This document shows, one piece after another, positions 1 to 8,593 of a stretch of 64,000 bases of DNA. Below the pieces are notes generated by a model. The model ran no database searches. It was not told the origin of the DNA and worked only from the letters and a program-made list of their open reading frames with translations. Each line of letters begins with the position of its first letter. Within the stretch, counting starts at the first letter, position 1. This DNA comes from Amycolatopsis alkalitolerans (GTDB taxonomy: Bacteria > Actinomycetota > Actinomycetes > Mycobacteriales > Pseudonocardiaceae), in the NCBI RefSeq assembly GCF_006152065.1, contig NZ_VDFW01000006.1, forward strand, positions 186,001 to 250,000. Reading direction: 5' to 3'. The translations under genes were made by a program, and so were the position numbers.

Positions 1-950
1 AACTGCTGGCCTTCGACCGGTACCGCGCCCGCCGTGCCGACCTGGCCGCGACCGATGCCGGGCTGGTCGCCAAGGCGCGCCGGCAGGCGTTCGGCGCCGG
101 CGCGGCCGACGGCCTGATCGTGCTGGTCACCGGCCTGGCGGCGGTGACCAGCACCTGGCTCGCGGTCGGCCGCCTGTCGCCGGCACTTGTGCCCGTGGTC
201 GCGCTGGTGCCGCTCGTGCTCGCCGAGGTGCTCGCGTTCCTGCCGCCCGTCGCACAACACTGGGACACCCTGCGCGACGCCCGCGCGCGGCTGGAAATCG
301 AGACACCGCCGGTCCGGCGACCCCAGCACGGCGACCACGTCGTCCTGCGCGGCGACATCGCTTGGCCGGATGCCCCGCCCGTGCTGCGAGACGTCGATCT
401 GGAAATCCCGGCCGGGACACACGTCGCGGTGGTCGGGGAGTCAGGCGCGGGGAAGTCGACGCTGCTGGCCGCGCTCCTCGGCTTCCTCACCCCCGAGCAC
501 GCGAGCGTCCCCGCGGAGGTCGCGTGGGCACCGCAGGACCCGTACCTGGTGTCGACGACCGTCGCGGAGAACCTGCGTCTCGCCGACCCGCGGGCGAGCG
601 ATGAGCAACTGACCGAAGCCCTGCGCCTGGCGTGCCTCCCGGACCTGGAGCTCGACACCGTGCTCGGCAGCGCGGGCAGCGGGCTCTCCGGCGGCCAGGC
701 CCAGCGGCTCGCGCTCGCGCGCGCTCTCGTGGCGGCGCCGAAGTCGCGGCTGGTCCTGCTCGACGAGCCCACCGCGCATCTCGACGAGCCGACGGCGCGG
801 GCGCTCCGCGCGAACCTGTGCGCCGCACTCGCCGGGCACACCGTGGTGCAGGTGACGCACCATCCGGACGAAGCGGCCGCGGCGGACGTCGTGCTCGAGG
901 TGTGCGACGGTCGGGTCACCGCCCGGGTTCCGGAAGGCGTCTACGCTTGA
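1..950 (+). CDS. cydC: CydC-type thiol reductant ABC exporter subunit, 3' part
   Basis: Open from the left edge; the frame starts at base 3 and about 315 residues are visible. The visible part is the end of the membrane domain (hydrophobic segments at about 120-240) followed by a full ATPase domain: Walker A GESGAGKST near 435-461, signature LSGGQAQR near 687-710 and Walker B LVLLDEP near 751-771. CydDC exports cysteine/glutathione-type reductants and is needed to assemble cytochrome bd oxidase in the membrane. The assignment to CydC rather than another ABC exporter rests on the short compact ATPase domain and overall resemblance; the upstream cydABD genes are outside the window. The stop overlaps the start of the downstream kinase, so the two are probably cotranscribed. 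Confidence 0.8.
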   Translation, partial: LLAFDRYRARRADLAATDAGLVAKARRQAFGAGAADGLIVLVTGLAAVTSTWLAVGRLSPALVPVVALVPLVLAEVLAFLPPVAQHWDTLRDARARLEIETPPVRRPQHGDHVVLRGDIAWPDAPPVLRDVDLEIPAGTHVAVVGESGAGKSTLLAALLGFLTPEHASVPAEVAWAPQDPYLVSTTVAENLRLADPRASDEQLTEALRLACLPDLELDTVLGSAGSGLSGGQAQRLALARALVAAPKSRLVLLDEPTAHLDEPTARALRANLCAALAGHTVVQVTHHPDEAAAADVVLEVCDGRVTARVPEGVYA

Positions 951-2113
951 CCTCGCTCATGGAACCGACCCTCGCCGCGCACGCGCTGTCCGCGGCCACC
1001 GACATCACGACAGCCGCGCTCTCCGGCGACGAGCCCGACAGCGTCCTGGCCTCGGCTGTGCAGAAAGCGGTCGAGTTCGCCAGGGCCGACCTCGGCCTGA
1101 TCATGGTGCGCACGGACGACGGCGGCGTAGCCGTGGAAGCCGGGTACGGGTCGCAAACCGCCGAACTGCGAGGGTTGCTGCTGCCCGCGAACTCCGCCGC
1201 GGGACAGGTCGCGCGCGGCGGGGAGACCGTGGTGACCGACGATTTCACCGTCGATCCCCGCACGGCGCCGCACGTGCCGGCCGAGTTGCGGGAGTACGGC
1301 CCGTTCGCGGCCGTGCCGTTCGGTGCGGGCGGCCGGGTACTGGGCTCGCTCGCCGTCTACCGCAGCCACGGTGCCGAGGGCTTTTCCGCGGGCACGGTCG
1401 AGGTGCTGAGCGCGTTCGCCGCGCAGGTCGGCGTGGTGCTGGCGCTGGCAGAGGGCGCGAACGCGCGGCACCGGGTGACCCTGTACGAGGAGCGTGAGCG
1501 GATCGCGCGCGAGCTGCACGACGTGATCGTGCAGAGGTTGTACGCGGCGGGTATGCAGCTGGACCGCGTGCGGCGGCGGATGCGCAAGCGGTTCGCCGGC
1601 ACCGACGCGGCCCGGCTCGGCGACGCGATCGACCAGCTCGACCAGACCATCGAAGAGATCCGCGACACGGTACACAGCCTGCGGTCGCCCGCGCCGGAGC
1701 CGGAGGAGAAGCCGCAGACGGATCTCGCCGAATCGGCCCGGGGGGAGGTGCGCATCGCCGAGGAGCTGCTCGGCTTCCCGCCGACGCTCGAGCTGTCCGG
1801 AGAGTTCGCCGACATCCCGGCCGAACGCGCCGACCACATCCGCGCCGCGCTGCGCGAGGCACTGTCCAACGTGGTCCGCCACTCCGGTGCCAGCGAGACC
1901 CGCGTGACCCTGCACCGCGACGCGCGCGAGATACGGCTTCGCGTGCGGGACAACGGGTCCGGCGTGCCACAGGGCGTCGCGACGCGGGGCCTGCGGCACC
2001 TTGCCGAGCGGGCGAAGAGCGCGGGCGGGAAGTTCTACCTCAACTCCTCTCCGAGTCTCGGCACGCTCGTCGCGTTCGACCTGCCCCTGGACCCGGACAA
2101 GCGGGCCAGCTGA
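947..2113 (+). CDS. GAF-domain sensor histidine kinase (NarL-partner type)
   Basis: A 388-residue soluble kinase. A GAF sensor domain (about residues 15-170) is followed by a HisKA_3 dimerisation helix with phospho-acceptor His191 in RELHD, then a HATPase_c domain with the G1-type motif DNGSGVP. There are no membrane segments, so sensing is cytosolic, perhaps of redox state, gas or a ligand. I chose TTG at 947 because GGAAGG at 932-937 is correctly spaced and TTG overlaps the cydC stop; ATG at 959 is the alternative but has no ribosome site. Linkage to cydC suggests a role in respiratory or oxygen control (inference). No response regulator is adjacent; the nearest is at 7811-8437. The 3' end overlaps the convergent dehydrogenase by 79 bases. 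Confidence 0.85.
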   Translation: MTSLMEPTLAAHALSAATDITTAALSGDEPDSVLASAVQKAVEFARADLGLIMVRTDDGGVAVEAGYGSQTAELRGLLLPANSAAGQVARGGETVVTDDFTVDPRTAPHVPAELREYGPFAAVPFGAGGRVLGSLAVYRSHGAEGFSAGTVEVLSAFAAQVGVVLALAEGANARHRVTLYEERERIARELHDVIVQRLYAAGMQLDRVRRRMRKRFAGTDAARLGDAIDQLDQTIEEIRDTVHSLRSPAPEPEEKPQTDLAESARGEVRIAEELLGFPPTLELSGEFADIPAERADHIRAALREALSNVVRHSGASETRVTLHRDAREIRLRVRDNGSGVPQGVATRGLRHLAERAKSAGGKFYLNSSPSLGTLVAFDLPLDPDKRAS

Positions 2114-2850
2114 TCCCGGGACGCCGCGGCGACCTCGGCCGGCACGCCGAGCTCGCCCAGCATGTCCGCGGCCGCGGCCATCTCCGTGGTCCGGCGCTCG
2201 GCGTGCCGGTAGGAGCCGGTGACCAGCCTGTCCACTGTGGACTCGTTCGCGGTGGACAGTTCGTGCACGATGATCTCCCGCAGCCAGTCCTCCAGCCCCG
2301 CGGCGCGAGCGGCGGTCAGCGCCTCCACGACCGCGGCCGACATGCCCTTGAAGAACACGCTGCGCAACAGCTTCCGTTCCGCGGCGAGTCCCGCTTCGCC
2401 CGCGATGACCTCGACCGAGGCACCCAGCGAGCGCAACAGGGTGGTGGCGGCTTCGGCGCCCGGACCGCTCGCGAGCATGGGGACCCGCAGGCCCTTGCCC
2501 GGTACCGGCGCCATGATCGCGATGTCGGTGAACGGCACCGCGCCCGCGATCGAGGCGAGTTCGCGCTTGAGGCCGGGTGAGGCGGTGTTGAGATCGGCCC
2601 AGATGCCGGTCGTCTTGGGCAGGCCGGCGCGCAACGCGTCGACGGCGGCGGTCGCGCTGTTCACGCTCAGCACCAGGTCGGCGCCGTCGGCGGCCTCGGC
2701 CTCGGAGGAGGTGTCGACGATGCCATCGGTGGCCGGCACGGCCGGGTCGTAGCCTCGTACGGCGGCGCCGGCGGCGACGAGATCGCGCGCGATCGCGCCG
2801 CCCGCCTCCCCCAGGCCGAGTACCGCGATCGTGGCTGACGTTCCGGACAT
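2035..2850 (-). CDS. NAD(P)-dependent dehydrogenase, 6-phosphogluconate/3-hydroxyisobutyrate type with DUF1932
   Basis: A 271-residue protein starting with a Rossmann fold (GLGEAGG near residue 12) of the NAD-binding 6-phosphogluconate dehydrogenase family. The C-terminal half matches the DUF1932 helical domain in layout, including the conserved Lys in the KLLRSVFFKG segment where beta-hydroxyacid dehydrogenases place their catalytic Lys. It probably oxidises a beta-hydroxyacid or a related acid; the substrate is unknown. It is divergent from the GntR gene, with a palindromic operator between them, so it is probably under that regulator and part of the same catabolic route as the amidohydrolase and importer. 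Its C-terminal coding region is antisense to the end of the histidine kinase. Confidence 0.8.
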   Translation of the reverse strand: MSGTSATIAVLGLGEAGGAIARDLVAAGAAVRGYDPAVPATDGIVDTSSEAEAADGADLVLSVNSATAAVDALRAGLPKTTGIWADLNTASPGLKRELASIAGAVPFTDIAIMAPVPGKGLRVPMLASGPGAEAATTLLRSLGASVEVIAGEAGLAAERKLLRSVFFKGMSAAVVEALTAARAAGLEDWLREIIVHELSTANESTVDRLVTGSYRHAERRTTEMAAAADMLGELGVPAEVAAASRDQLARLSGSRGRSNATSVPRLGEELR

Positions 2851-2904
2851 AGCAGACTCCTTGTGCGACGGGCTTACGATCGAGTAGACGGTGTCCGCGA
2901 CAAA

Positions 2905-2916
2905 ATTGTCAACAAT
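2905..2916. promoter_or_regulatory. Putative GntR operator (divergent promoter)
   Basis: The inverted repeat ATTGT-CA-ACAAT lies between the divergent dehydrogenase (start 2850) and GntR (start 2940) genes. The same core recurs as a perfect palindrome upstream of the amidohydrolase operon at 3612-3627. AT-rich sequence here stands out from the GC-rich surroundings. Binding by the adjacent regulator is inferred. Confidence 0.7.
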
Positions 2917-2939
2917 CCGGGGTTGAGGAGTGGGAAGCG

Positions 2940-3599
2940 GTGACGGAAGCCGAGGCTGAGCAGCCGGTGGTGGTGGCGATCCGCGAGGCGATCGTGAGCG
3001 GAGAGTTCGTGCCCAACCAGCGGCTGGTCGAAGCCGACCTGTCCGCCCAGTTCTCGGCGAGCCGCGCGAACGTGCGCGCCGCGCTGATCGAACTCGCCAA
3101 CGAGGGGCTCGTCGAACGGGTGCAGAACCGGGGCGCCCGCGTGCGAGCGGTGTCGATCGAAGAGGCCGTCGAGATCTCCGAGGTGCGGATGATGCTCGAG
3201 GCGTTGTGTGCGGCGAAGGCGGCCGAGCAGATCACCGAGGACGAGATCGCGGAACTCGAGCAGTTGGGGACCCGGATGAGCGAGGCCGTCGCCGCCGGTG
3301 ACGTAGTCGGCTACAGCACGCTCAACCAGCGGCTGCACCTGCGGGTCCGGGAGATCGGCGGCCAGCGGACCGCGGCGCAGGTGCTGGAGCGGCTGCGTGG
3401 CCAGAGCGTGCGTCACCAGTTCCGGCTCGCGATGCGACCGGGGCGGCCGTCGGTGTCGTTGCCCGAGCACCTCGCGATCATCGAGGGCATCTGCGCGCAC
3501 GACCCGGAGCGGGCGCAGGAGGCGATGCGCGCGCATCTGGAAAGCGTGATCAAGGCCCTCCGTGAGACGGACACCGCCCCGGCGCAGTTTGGCACTTGA
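2940..3599 (+). CDS. GntR-family transcriptional regulator (FCD/FadR subfamily)
   Basis: A 219-residue regulator. The N-terminal winged helix (about residues 8-72, including SRANVRAAL and the wing GLVERVQNRGARV) is followed by an all-helical FCD effector domain (about 80-210) with His residues placed as metal or carboxylate ligands (LHLR, RHQFR, LPEHLAI). GTG at 2940 is preceded by GAGG at 2926-2929. FCD regulators usually bind small carboxylic acids and repress the pathway next to them. Matching palindromes in front of this gene and in front of the amidohydrolase operon suggest autoregulation and control of the whole 2.0-7.2 kb island. The effector is unknown. Confidence 0.88.
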   Translation: MTEAEAEQPVVVAIREAIVSGEFVPNQRLVEADLSAQFSASRANVRAALIELANEGLVERVQNRGARVRAVSIEEAVEISEVRMMLEALCAAKAAEQITEDEIAELEQLGTRMSEAVAAGDVVGYSTLNQRLHLRVREIGGQRTAAQVLERLRGQSVRHQFRLAMRPGRPSVSLPEHLAIIEGICAHDPERAQEAMRAHLESVIKALRETDTAPAQFGT

Positions 3600-3611
3600 C
3601 GGCTGTCGCCA

Positions 3612-3627
3612 AGATTGTTAACAATCT
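3612..3627. promoter_or_regulatory. Perfect 16-base palindrome, putative GntR operator of the importer operon
   Basis: AGATTGTTAACAATCT is a perfect palindrome 52 bases upstream of the amidohydrolase start. It shares the ATTGT..ACAAT core of the site at 2905-2916. Its position just after the regulator gene and before the operon supports an operator for the encoded GntR protein. Confidence 0.75.
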
Positions 3628-3678
3628 GGTCGGAAATCGGCGCACCTGGATGCGGCGGGAAACGCAAAGGAGCGACCA

Positions 3679-4629
3679 TTGACCGACCACCCAGAGCCCT
3701 CCACCCACGCCCGCGAACTCGTCAAGGGCGCGTACGACGTGCACATCCACGTCGCACCGGACGTGATGCGGCGGAGGATCGACGATCTCGCGCTGGCTGG
3801 GCGGTTCGAAGCCGTCGGGATGGCCGGCTTCGTGCTGAAATCGCATTACGTGCCGACCGCGGAACGCGCGGAGGTGGTGCGCCGCGCGCATCCGGGTATC
3901 GACGCGCTCGGGGCGATCACCCTTAACGCCTCCGTCGGCGGGCTCAACCCGATCGCGGTCGAGATCGCCGGCCGTGGCGGCGCCCGGTTCGTCTGGCTGC
4001 CCACAGTGGACAGTGCGAACCAGCGCCAGTGCCAGGCCGAGGATCCCGAAGGCGCGAAACCGCCGATGTGGGCCCGGCTCCAGGCCGATCTCGCCGAGGC
4101 GGGCATGGCGGCCGATCCGGTGGACGTGCTCGACGCCGACGGCAAGGTACTGGACAAGACGCGCCAGGTGCTGCGCCTGATCGCCAAGCACGACATGACG
4201 CTCGCGACCGGACACGTCCACCAGGACGAATCCGTGGCGGTGATCGACGCCGCGCTGGACGAAGGGGTGCGCCGCATCGTCGTCACGCATCCGGAGTTCA
4301 CGTCGCAACGCATCGGAGTCGAGCGGCAGAAGGCCCTCGCCGGGAAAGGTGCGCTGCTCGAACGCTGCTTCACCACGCCGTACACCGGCAAGGTCGAGTG
4401 GGACGTCTGGTTCGGCAACATCCGCGCGGTCGGGCCGGAGCACTCCGTCATCTCCAGCGACCTCGGCCAGCCGTTCAACCCGCCGGTCGAAGACGGCCTC
4501 GCGCTGTGCGCGGATCGGTTGCTCGGCCACGGTTTCAGTGACGAGGAGATCCGCCTGATGATCGTCCACAACAGCCGCCGGCTTGCCGCGGCCGAACCGC
4601 TCCCGGACGCGCCGGAGCGACTCCGGTGA
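3679..4629 (+). CDS. Amidohydrolase-superfamily metal hydrolase (DUF6282-like)
   Basis: A 316-residue TIM-barrel hydrolase. Metal-ligand candidates are visible in order: His22 and His24 (HIH after the first strand), His179 and His181 (TGHVH), His204 (THPEF) and Asp261 (SSDLGQP), the HxH-H-H-D pattern of amidohydrolases. Start TTG at 3679 is preceded by AAAGGAG at 3666-3672. It is the first gene of an operon with an ABC importer (next start overlaps by 4 bases), so it probably hydrolyses the imported compound or a product of it, perhaps an amide, lactone or cyclic imide. The substrate cannot be read from sequence. It lies under the putative GntR operator at 3612-3627. Confidence 0.75.
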   Translation: MTDHPEPSTHARELVKGAYDVHIHVAPDVMRRRIDDLALAGRFEAVGMAGFVLKSHYVPTAERAEVVRRAHPGIDALGAITLNASVGGLNPIAVEIAGRGGARFVWLPTVDSANQRQCQAEDPEGAKPPMWARLQADLAEAGMAADPVDVLDADGKVLDKTRQVLRLIAKHDMTLATGHVHQDESVAVIDAALDEGVRRIVVTHPEFTSQRIGVERQKALAGKGALLERCFTTPYTGKVEWDVWFGNIRAVGPEHSVISSDLGQPFNPPVEDGLALCADRLLGHGFSDEEIRLMIVHNSRRLAAAEPLPDAPERLR

Positions 4630-5387
4630 CGGCCGTGCTCACCGCGGACGCGGTCACGAAACAGTTCCCCAAGGGCGACACCGCGACCGTCGCGCTGAGA
4701 GAACTTTCCGTGAGCATCGAAGAGGGCAGCTTCGTCTCGGTGCTTGGCCGCAGCGGTTGCGGCAAGTCCACGCTGCTCAACATGCTCGCCGGCCTCACTT
4801 CGCCGACCGCCGGCGAGATCCGGTACCGCGACCGGCGTCTCGGCGGGCCCGACACGAACATCGGCTACCTGACCCAGCACGACACCCTCATGCCGTGGCG
4901 TGACGTGCGGCGGAATGTCGAGATGCCGCTGGAAATCCGTGGTGTTTCGGCGAAACAGCGCAGGCCGGTCGCCGAGGACCTGATCCGCCGGGTCGGGCTG
5001 CAGGGGTTCGAAAAGCATTACCCGCGAGAGCTTTCCGGCGGTATGCGCCGCCGGGCGAGCCTCGCGCGGATGCTCGCCGGCGAGCCGGAAACCCTGCTGA
5101 TGGACGAGCCCTTCGGCGCCCTCGACGCCCAGTTGCGTACGGAACTGCAGGAGGAACTGCTCCGGCTGTGGCAGGGCAGCGGGCAGACCGTCGTGTTCGT
5201 CACCCACGACATCGAAGAGGCGCTGACGCTGGGGGACCGGGTCGTCGTGCTCGGCAAGATCGGCCGCGTGCTGCTCGACCGGCCGATCACGCTCGCCCGG
5301 CCACGCTCGGCCGACGATCTGCGGATCGATCCGGATTTCGTTGCGCTGCACCGGGAACTGTCGGCGGCACTGAAGGAGGGGCAATGA
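4626..5387 (+). CDS. ABC importer ATPase, nitrate/sulfonate/taurine (SsuB/TauB) type
   Basis: A 253-residue ATPase with Walker A GRSGCGKST, Q-loop TQHDTLMPW, signature LSGGMRRR, Walker B LLMDEP and switch His in FVTHDIEEA. These and its length match the SsuB/TauB/ThiZ importer group. The GTG start overlaps the hydrolase stop (GTGA), and its own stop overlaps the permease start (ATGA), showing translational coupling. It energises uptake through the permease at 5384-6211 of a substrate delivered by the lipoprotein at 6204-7211. The family carries sulfonates, nitrate, pyrimidine precursors and other small organics, so the cargo is open. Confidence 0.9.
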   Translation: MTAVLTADAVTKQFPKGDTATVALRELSVSIEEGSFVSVLGRSGCGKSTLLNMLAGLTSPTAGEIRYRDRRLGGPDTNIGYLTQHDTLMPWRDVRRNVEMPLEIRGVSAKQRRPVAEDLIRRVGLQGFEKHYPRELSGGMRRRASLARMLAGEPETLLMDEPFGALDAQLRTELQEELLRLWQGSGQTVVFVTHDIEEALTLGDRVVVLGKIGRVLLDRPITLARPRSADDLRIDPDFVALHRELSAALKEGQ

Positions 5388-6211
5388 CCCTGACCGCGAC
5401 CGAGTCCGGGCCGGTACGGATCGGGCTCGAACGAACCTGGTGGCAGCGGCACGGCACGTCGGCCGTCGTCTGGTCGCTGCGGATCGGGTTGCTGGTGCTG
5501 ATCCTCGTGCTGTGGCAACTGGCCGCCGACCGCTGGATCGACAGCACGTTCACCAGCAAACCGACCGAGATCGTCAAGCGCCTCGGCGAGTGGAGCGCCG
5601 ACGGTACATTGTGGACGAACAGCTGGATCACCGTGCAGGAGATCGTCTACGGCTTCCTGCTCGGCGCCGCGGCCGGTGCGATCGCCGGGTTCGTGCTCGC
5701 GTCGATGAACCTGATCTACCGCGTACTCGACCCGTTCGTGATGGCACTGTACTCGATCCCGAAGGTCGCGCTCGCGCCGCTGTTCATCGTGTGGTTCGGC
5801 ATCGGTATGCACATGAAGGTGCTGCTCGCCGCGGCCACCGTGTTCTTCCTGGTGTTCCTCAACACCGCGGCCGGGGTGCGCGAGGTGGACCGCGGGCTGA
5901 TCGACGCGGTGCGGCTGATGGGCGGCAGCCGCGGCGACATCGCCCGGCGGGTCGTGCTGCCCGCGTCGATGACCGGGGTGCTGACGGGGCTCAAGGTCTC
6001 CATCCCGTACGCGCTGATCGGCGCGGTGATCGGGGAACTCGTGGCGTCGAACCGGGGGCTCGGTTACCTGATCAACGATGCGGCCTCGCAGTTCGACACC
6101 GCGGGCGTGTTCGCCACCCTGGTCGTGCTGAGCGTCATCGCGGGCGTGCTCAACGTATTCGTCGGGCTGATCGGGCGGCGCGTGAACCGATGGAAGCCGC
6201 TCGATGACTGA
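5384..6211 (+). CDS. ABC importer permease, SsuC/TauC type
   Basis: A 275-residue inner-membrane permease with about six hydrophobic segments. The cytoplasmic coupling (EAA) loop is visible as the region around GGSRGDIARRVVLPASMTG, as expected for BPD-type permeases. ATG at 5384 overlaps the ATPase stop. A longer in-frame reading upstream exists but lies inside the ATPase gene and is not needed. It probably dimerises to form the channel of the importer encoded by this operon. Confidence 0.9.
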   Translation: MTLTATESGPVRIGLERTWWQRHGTSAVVWSLRIGLLVLILVLWQLAADRWIDSTFTSKPTEIVKRLGEWSADGTLWTNSWITVQEIVYGFLLGAAAGAIAGFVLASMNLIYRVLDPFVMALYSIPKVALAPLFIVWFGIGMHMKVLLAAATVFFLVFLNTAAGVREVDRGLIDAVRLMGGSRGDIARRVVLPASMTGVLTGLKVSIPYALIGAVIGELVASNRGLGYLINDAASQFDTAGVFATLVVLSVIAGVLNVFVGLIGRRVNRWKPLDD

Positions 6212-7211
6212 CCGCCGGACGATCTTGAAAGCGTTTTCCGCGGCCCCGCTGCTACTGGCCGCGGGTTGCGCGACCCGCGAATCCACCACCCCGCCCGGCG
6301 TGCTCAACGTCGGCCAGATCAGCAACTCGGTCGCCTTCCTGCCGCTGTTCATCGCCGAAAAGCAGGGCTATTTCAAGGCGGAGGGCCTGACTCTCGGCGC
6401 CAGGCCCGAACTGGGCACCGGCGCGAAAGTCGCCGCCGCGCTCAAATCGGGCAGTATCGACCTGGGTGCGGGCGTGATCACCGACGCGTTCAACCTCGCC
6501 AAGATCGACGACGGCATGCGGATCGTGACGAGCCTGGTCACCGAGTACTACGTGGACATCGTCGTCCCGCCGTCGCTGCCGGAACCCGCCTCGCTGAACG
6601 AAAAGATCCAGGCGCTGGTGGGAAAGAAGATCGGCATCACCGGGCCGGGGAGTGGCACCGAAGCGCTCGTCAAGTACCTGTTCGGCAGCATCGGCCGCGA
6701 CGCGGCGAAGGACGCGACGCTGGTGAACCTGGGCGGGACGATGACTTCCGCGATCGGTGCGCTGAAAGCGAACCGGGTGGACGCGCTGTCCTTCTTCCAG
6801 CCGATCGCGCAGCAGGCCGCCGCCGCCGACGTCGGCAAGACCTACATCTCGCCCGCGCGCGGCGACGTGCCGAGCCTGCGCGGCGCGTTGCACGGCGTCG
6901 TGTTCAGCACGACGAAACTGCTCGATCGCAAACGGAACGAACTCGCCGCGTTCGAGCGCGCGATGGGCAGGGCGCTCGCGGATGTGCACGGCGATCCGGC
7001 GCACGCCAGATCCTTGCTGGGCCAGTACCTCAAGACCACGAATCCGAAGGCGCTCGACGCGCTCGTCCCGATCCTGCGGAAGGAGATGCCGGCGACACCT
7101 CAGGTGCGGCGCGCTTCCTACGACACCGCGCGAAAGTTCCATTTGGACAGTGGGTTGGTACGCAAGGCGCCGGCCTACGACGCGGTCCTGTACGAGCAGG
7201 CCGCGGTCTAG
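6204..7211 (+). CDS. ABC importer substrate-binding lipoprotein, NMT1/SsuA type
   Basis: A 335-residue lipoprotein. The N-terminus carries RR, a short hydrophobic stretch and the lipobox LAAGC (Cys near residue 22), so it is exported and anchored on the outer face of the membrane. The mature part resembles NMT1/SsuA solute receptors, including an early VAFLPLFIAEKQGYF segment and a GPGSGTE ligand-loop type motif. ATG at 6204 overlaps the permease end by 8 bases. Last gene of the operon that starts at 3679. The ligand is unknown; the linked amidohydrolase and dehydrogenase suggest a small organic acid or amide. Confidence 0.88.
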   Translation: MTDRRTILKAFSAAPLLLAAGCATRESTTPPGVLNVGQISNSVAFLPLFIAEKQGYFKAEGLTLGARPELGTGAKVAAALKSGSIDLGAGVITDAFNLAKIDDGMRIVTSLVTEYYVDIVVPPSLPEPASLNEKIQALVGKKIGITGPGSGTEALVKYLFGSIGRDAAKDATLVNLGGTMTSAIGALKANRVDALSFFQPIAQQAAAADVGKTYISPARGDVPSLRGALHGVVFSTTKLLDRKRNELAAFERAMGRALADVHGDPAHARSLLGQYLKTTNPKALDALVPILRKEMPATPQVRRASYDTARKFHLDSGLVRKAPAYDAVLYEQAAV

Positions 7212-7696
7212 GAACTCACCCCTTCGACGGTTTGGAGGACCGTCCCGAGCAGGCCCGCGAGTTCGGACCGTTCCGGTTCCGACAGGTTCTCCAGTACGGC
7301 GCGTTCGGATTCGAGCTGCCGGGGCAGCAGGTGGTCGATCAGCCGGACACCCTTGGCGGTCAGCCGTACCTGAACGACGCGGCGGTCGCGCTCGCTGGCC
7401 GTGCGGGAAACCAGTTCCGTGCGCGCGAGCCGATCGAGGCGTTTGGTGATCGCCGCGCCGGAGGACAGCATTTCCCGGCTGATCTGACCGGGATTGAGCA
7501 CGGTGTTGCGGCGCAACGCGCACAGTACGTCGAACTCGGCCCTGGTCAGATCGTGCCCGGCGAGCAGGTCGTCGGTTTCGCGGCGGATCAGGGAGGCGAG
7601 CCGCAGTACCCGCCCGATCACGGCCATCCCGGAGGTGTCCAGTTCGGGGCGTACCTCCCCCCATTGCCGCTGTGCTCTGTCGATGAGATCACTCAC
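7208..7696 (-). CDS. MarR-family transcriptional regulator
   Basis: A 162-residue winged-helix regulator. The recognition region includes LTRAEFDVLCAL and GAAITKRLDRL, followed by a charged wing (RTASERDRRVVQV) and a C-terminal dimerisation helix, the normal MarR layout. GTG at 7696 is preceded by AAGGAG at a spacing of 9; an in-frame GTG at 7729 lacks a ribosome site. It converges on the importer lipoprotein with a 4-base overlap. No obvious target gene sits beside it; the response regulator upstream is on the same strand. Confidence 0.85.
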   Translation of the reverse strand: MSDLIDRAQRQWGEVRPELDTSGMAVIGRVLRLASLIRRETDDLLAGHDLTRAEFDVLCALRRNTVLNPGQISREMLSSGAAITKRLDRLARTELVSRTASERDRRVVQVRLTAKGVRLIDHLLPRQLESERAVLENLSEPERSELAGLLGTVLQTVEGVSS

Positions 7697-7810
7697 CGGA
7701 AATATGCTCCTTCGCCCCAGTCTTTTCACTCGTGCGGGATGGCGGCGAACATAGCCCGGTTCGTTTTCGTGACCGCAGGGCGTACCGTTTTGTGACGGAG
7801 AGTGAAGGGA

Positions 7811-8437
7811 CTACTTGTCGCGCCGCGCGACCCACGCGGCCGCCTGGGTCCGGCGCTGCATGCCGAGTTTCGCGAGTACCGAGGTCACGTAGTTCTTGAC
7901 CGTTTTCTCCGCCAGGAACAACCGTTCCGCGATCTCCCGGTTGGACAGCCCGTCGCCGATCAGGTGCAGCACACTGCGTTCGCGTTCGGTCAGCTTGTCG
8001 AACGCGTCCTCGTGCGGGTGGCGCAGCTTGTCGAGTACGCGTGCGGTGGTCAGCGGGTCGAGCAGGGAGCGCCCGGCCGCCACCTCGCGCACCGCGTTGA
8101 CCACGTCCTGCCCGCGAACCTGCTTCAGCAGGTAACCGGCGGCGCCCGCCATGATCGCGCCGACCATGGCCTCCTCGTCGTCGAACGCCGTCAGCACGAG
8201 GCACTGCGGTGGGTTCGGCCTCGAGCGCAGTTCGCGGCACAGCGTGACCCCGTCGCCGTCACCGAGCCGCACGTCGACCACCGCGACGTCGGGCTCGACA
8301 TGCATGGCCACGGCCAGCGCCTCGTCCGCGCTGCTCGCCTCCGCCACGACCTCGATATCCGGTTCGTCGGTGAGCAGTTCGCGCAGCCCGCGCCGGACCA
8401 CCTCGTGATCGTCGACAAGCAACACTTCGATGGCCAT
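7811..8437 (-). CDS. NarL/FixJ-family response regulator
   Basis: A 208-residue regulator. The receiver domain has Asp9/Asp10, phospho-acceptor Asp55, Thr83 and Lys105. The C-terminal LuxR-type helix-turn-helix (about 145-205) contains LTERERSVLHLIGDGLSNREIA. Overall layout resembles DevR/DosR-type regulators. No kinase is adjacent. The GAF kinase at 947-2113 is the right class to be its partner, but that pairing is only inference. ATG start at 8437. Confidence 0.9.
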   Translation of the reverse strand: MAIEVLLVDDHEVVRRGLRELLTDEPDIEVVAEASSADEALAVAMHVEPDVAVVDVRLGDGDGVTLCRELRSRPNPPQCLVLTAFDDEEAMVGAIMAGAAGYLLKQVRGQDVVNAVREVAAGRSLLDPLTTARVLDKLRHPHEDAFDKLTERERSVLHLIGDGLSNREIAERLFLAEKTVKNYVTSVLAKLGMQRRTQAAAWVARRDK

Positions 8438-8593
8438 ATACCCAGGCTATCCCGCCCAGATCCGCCTTGACGGGCCCGCGGGATCGGGTTCGACGGAGAC
8501 CTCGAGGTCCCACCGGCGAGCCAGGCGCGCGCGTGGTCCGCACCAGAGGAGTCACGCACCATGGCTTACCAGAACGCGGTTCGGATTGACGGG

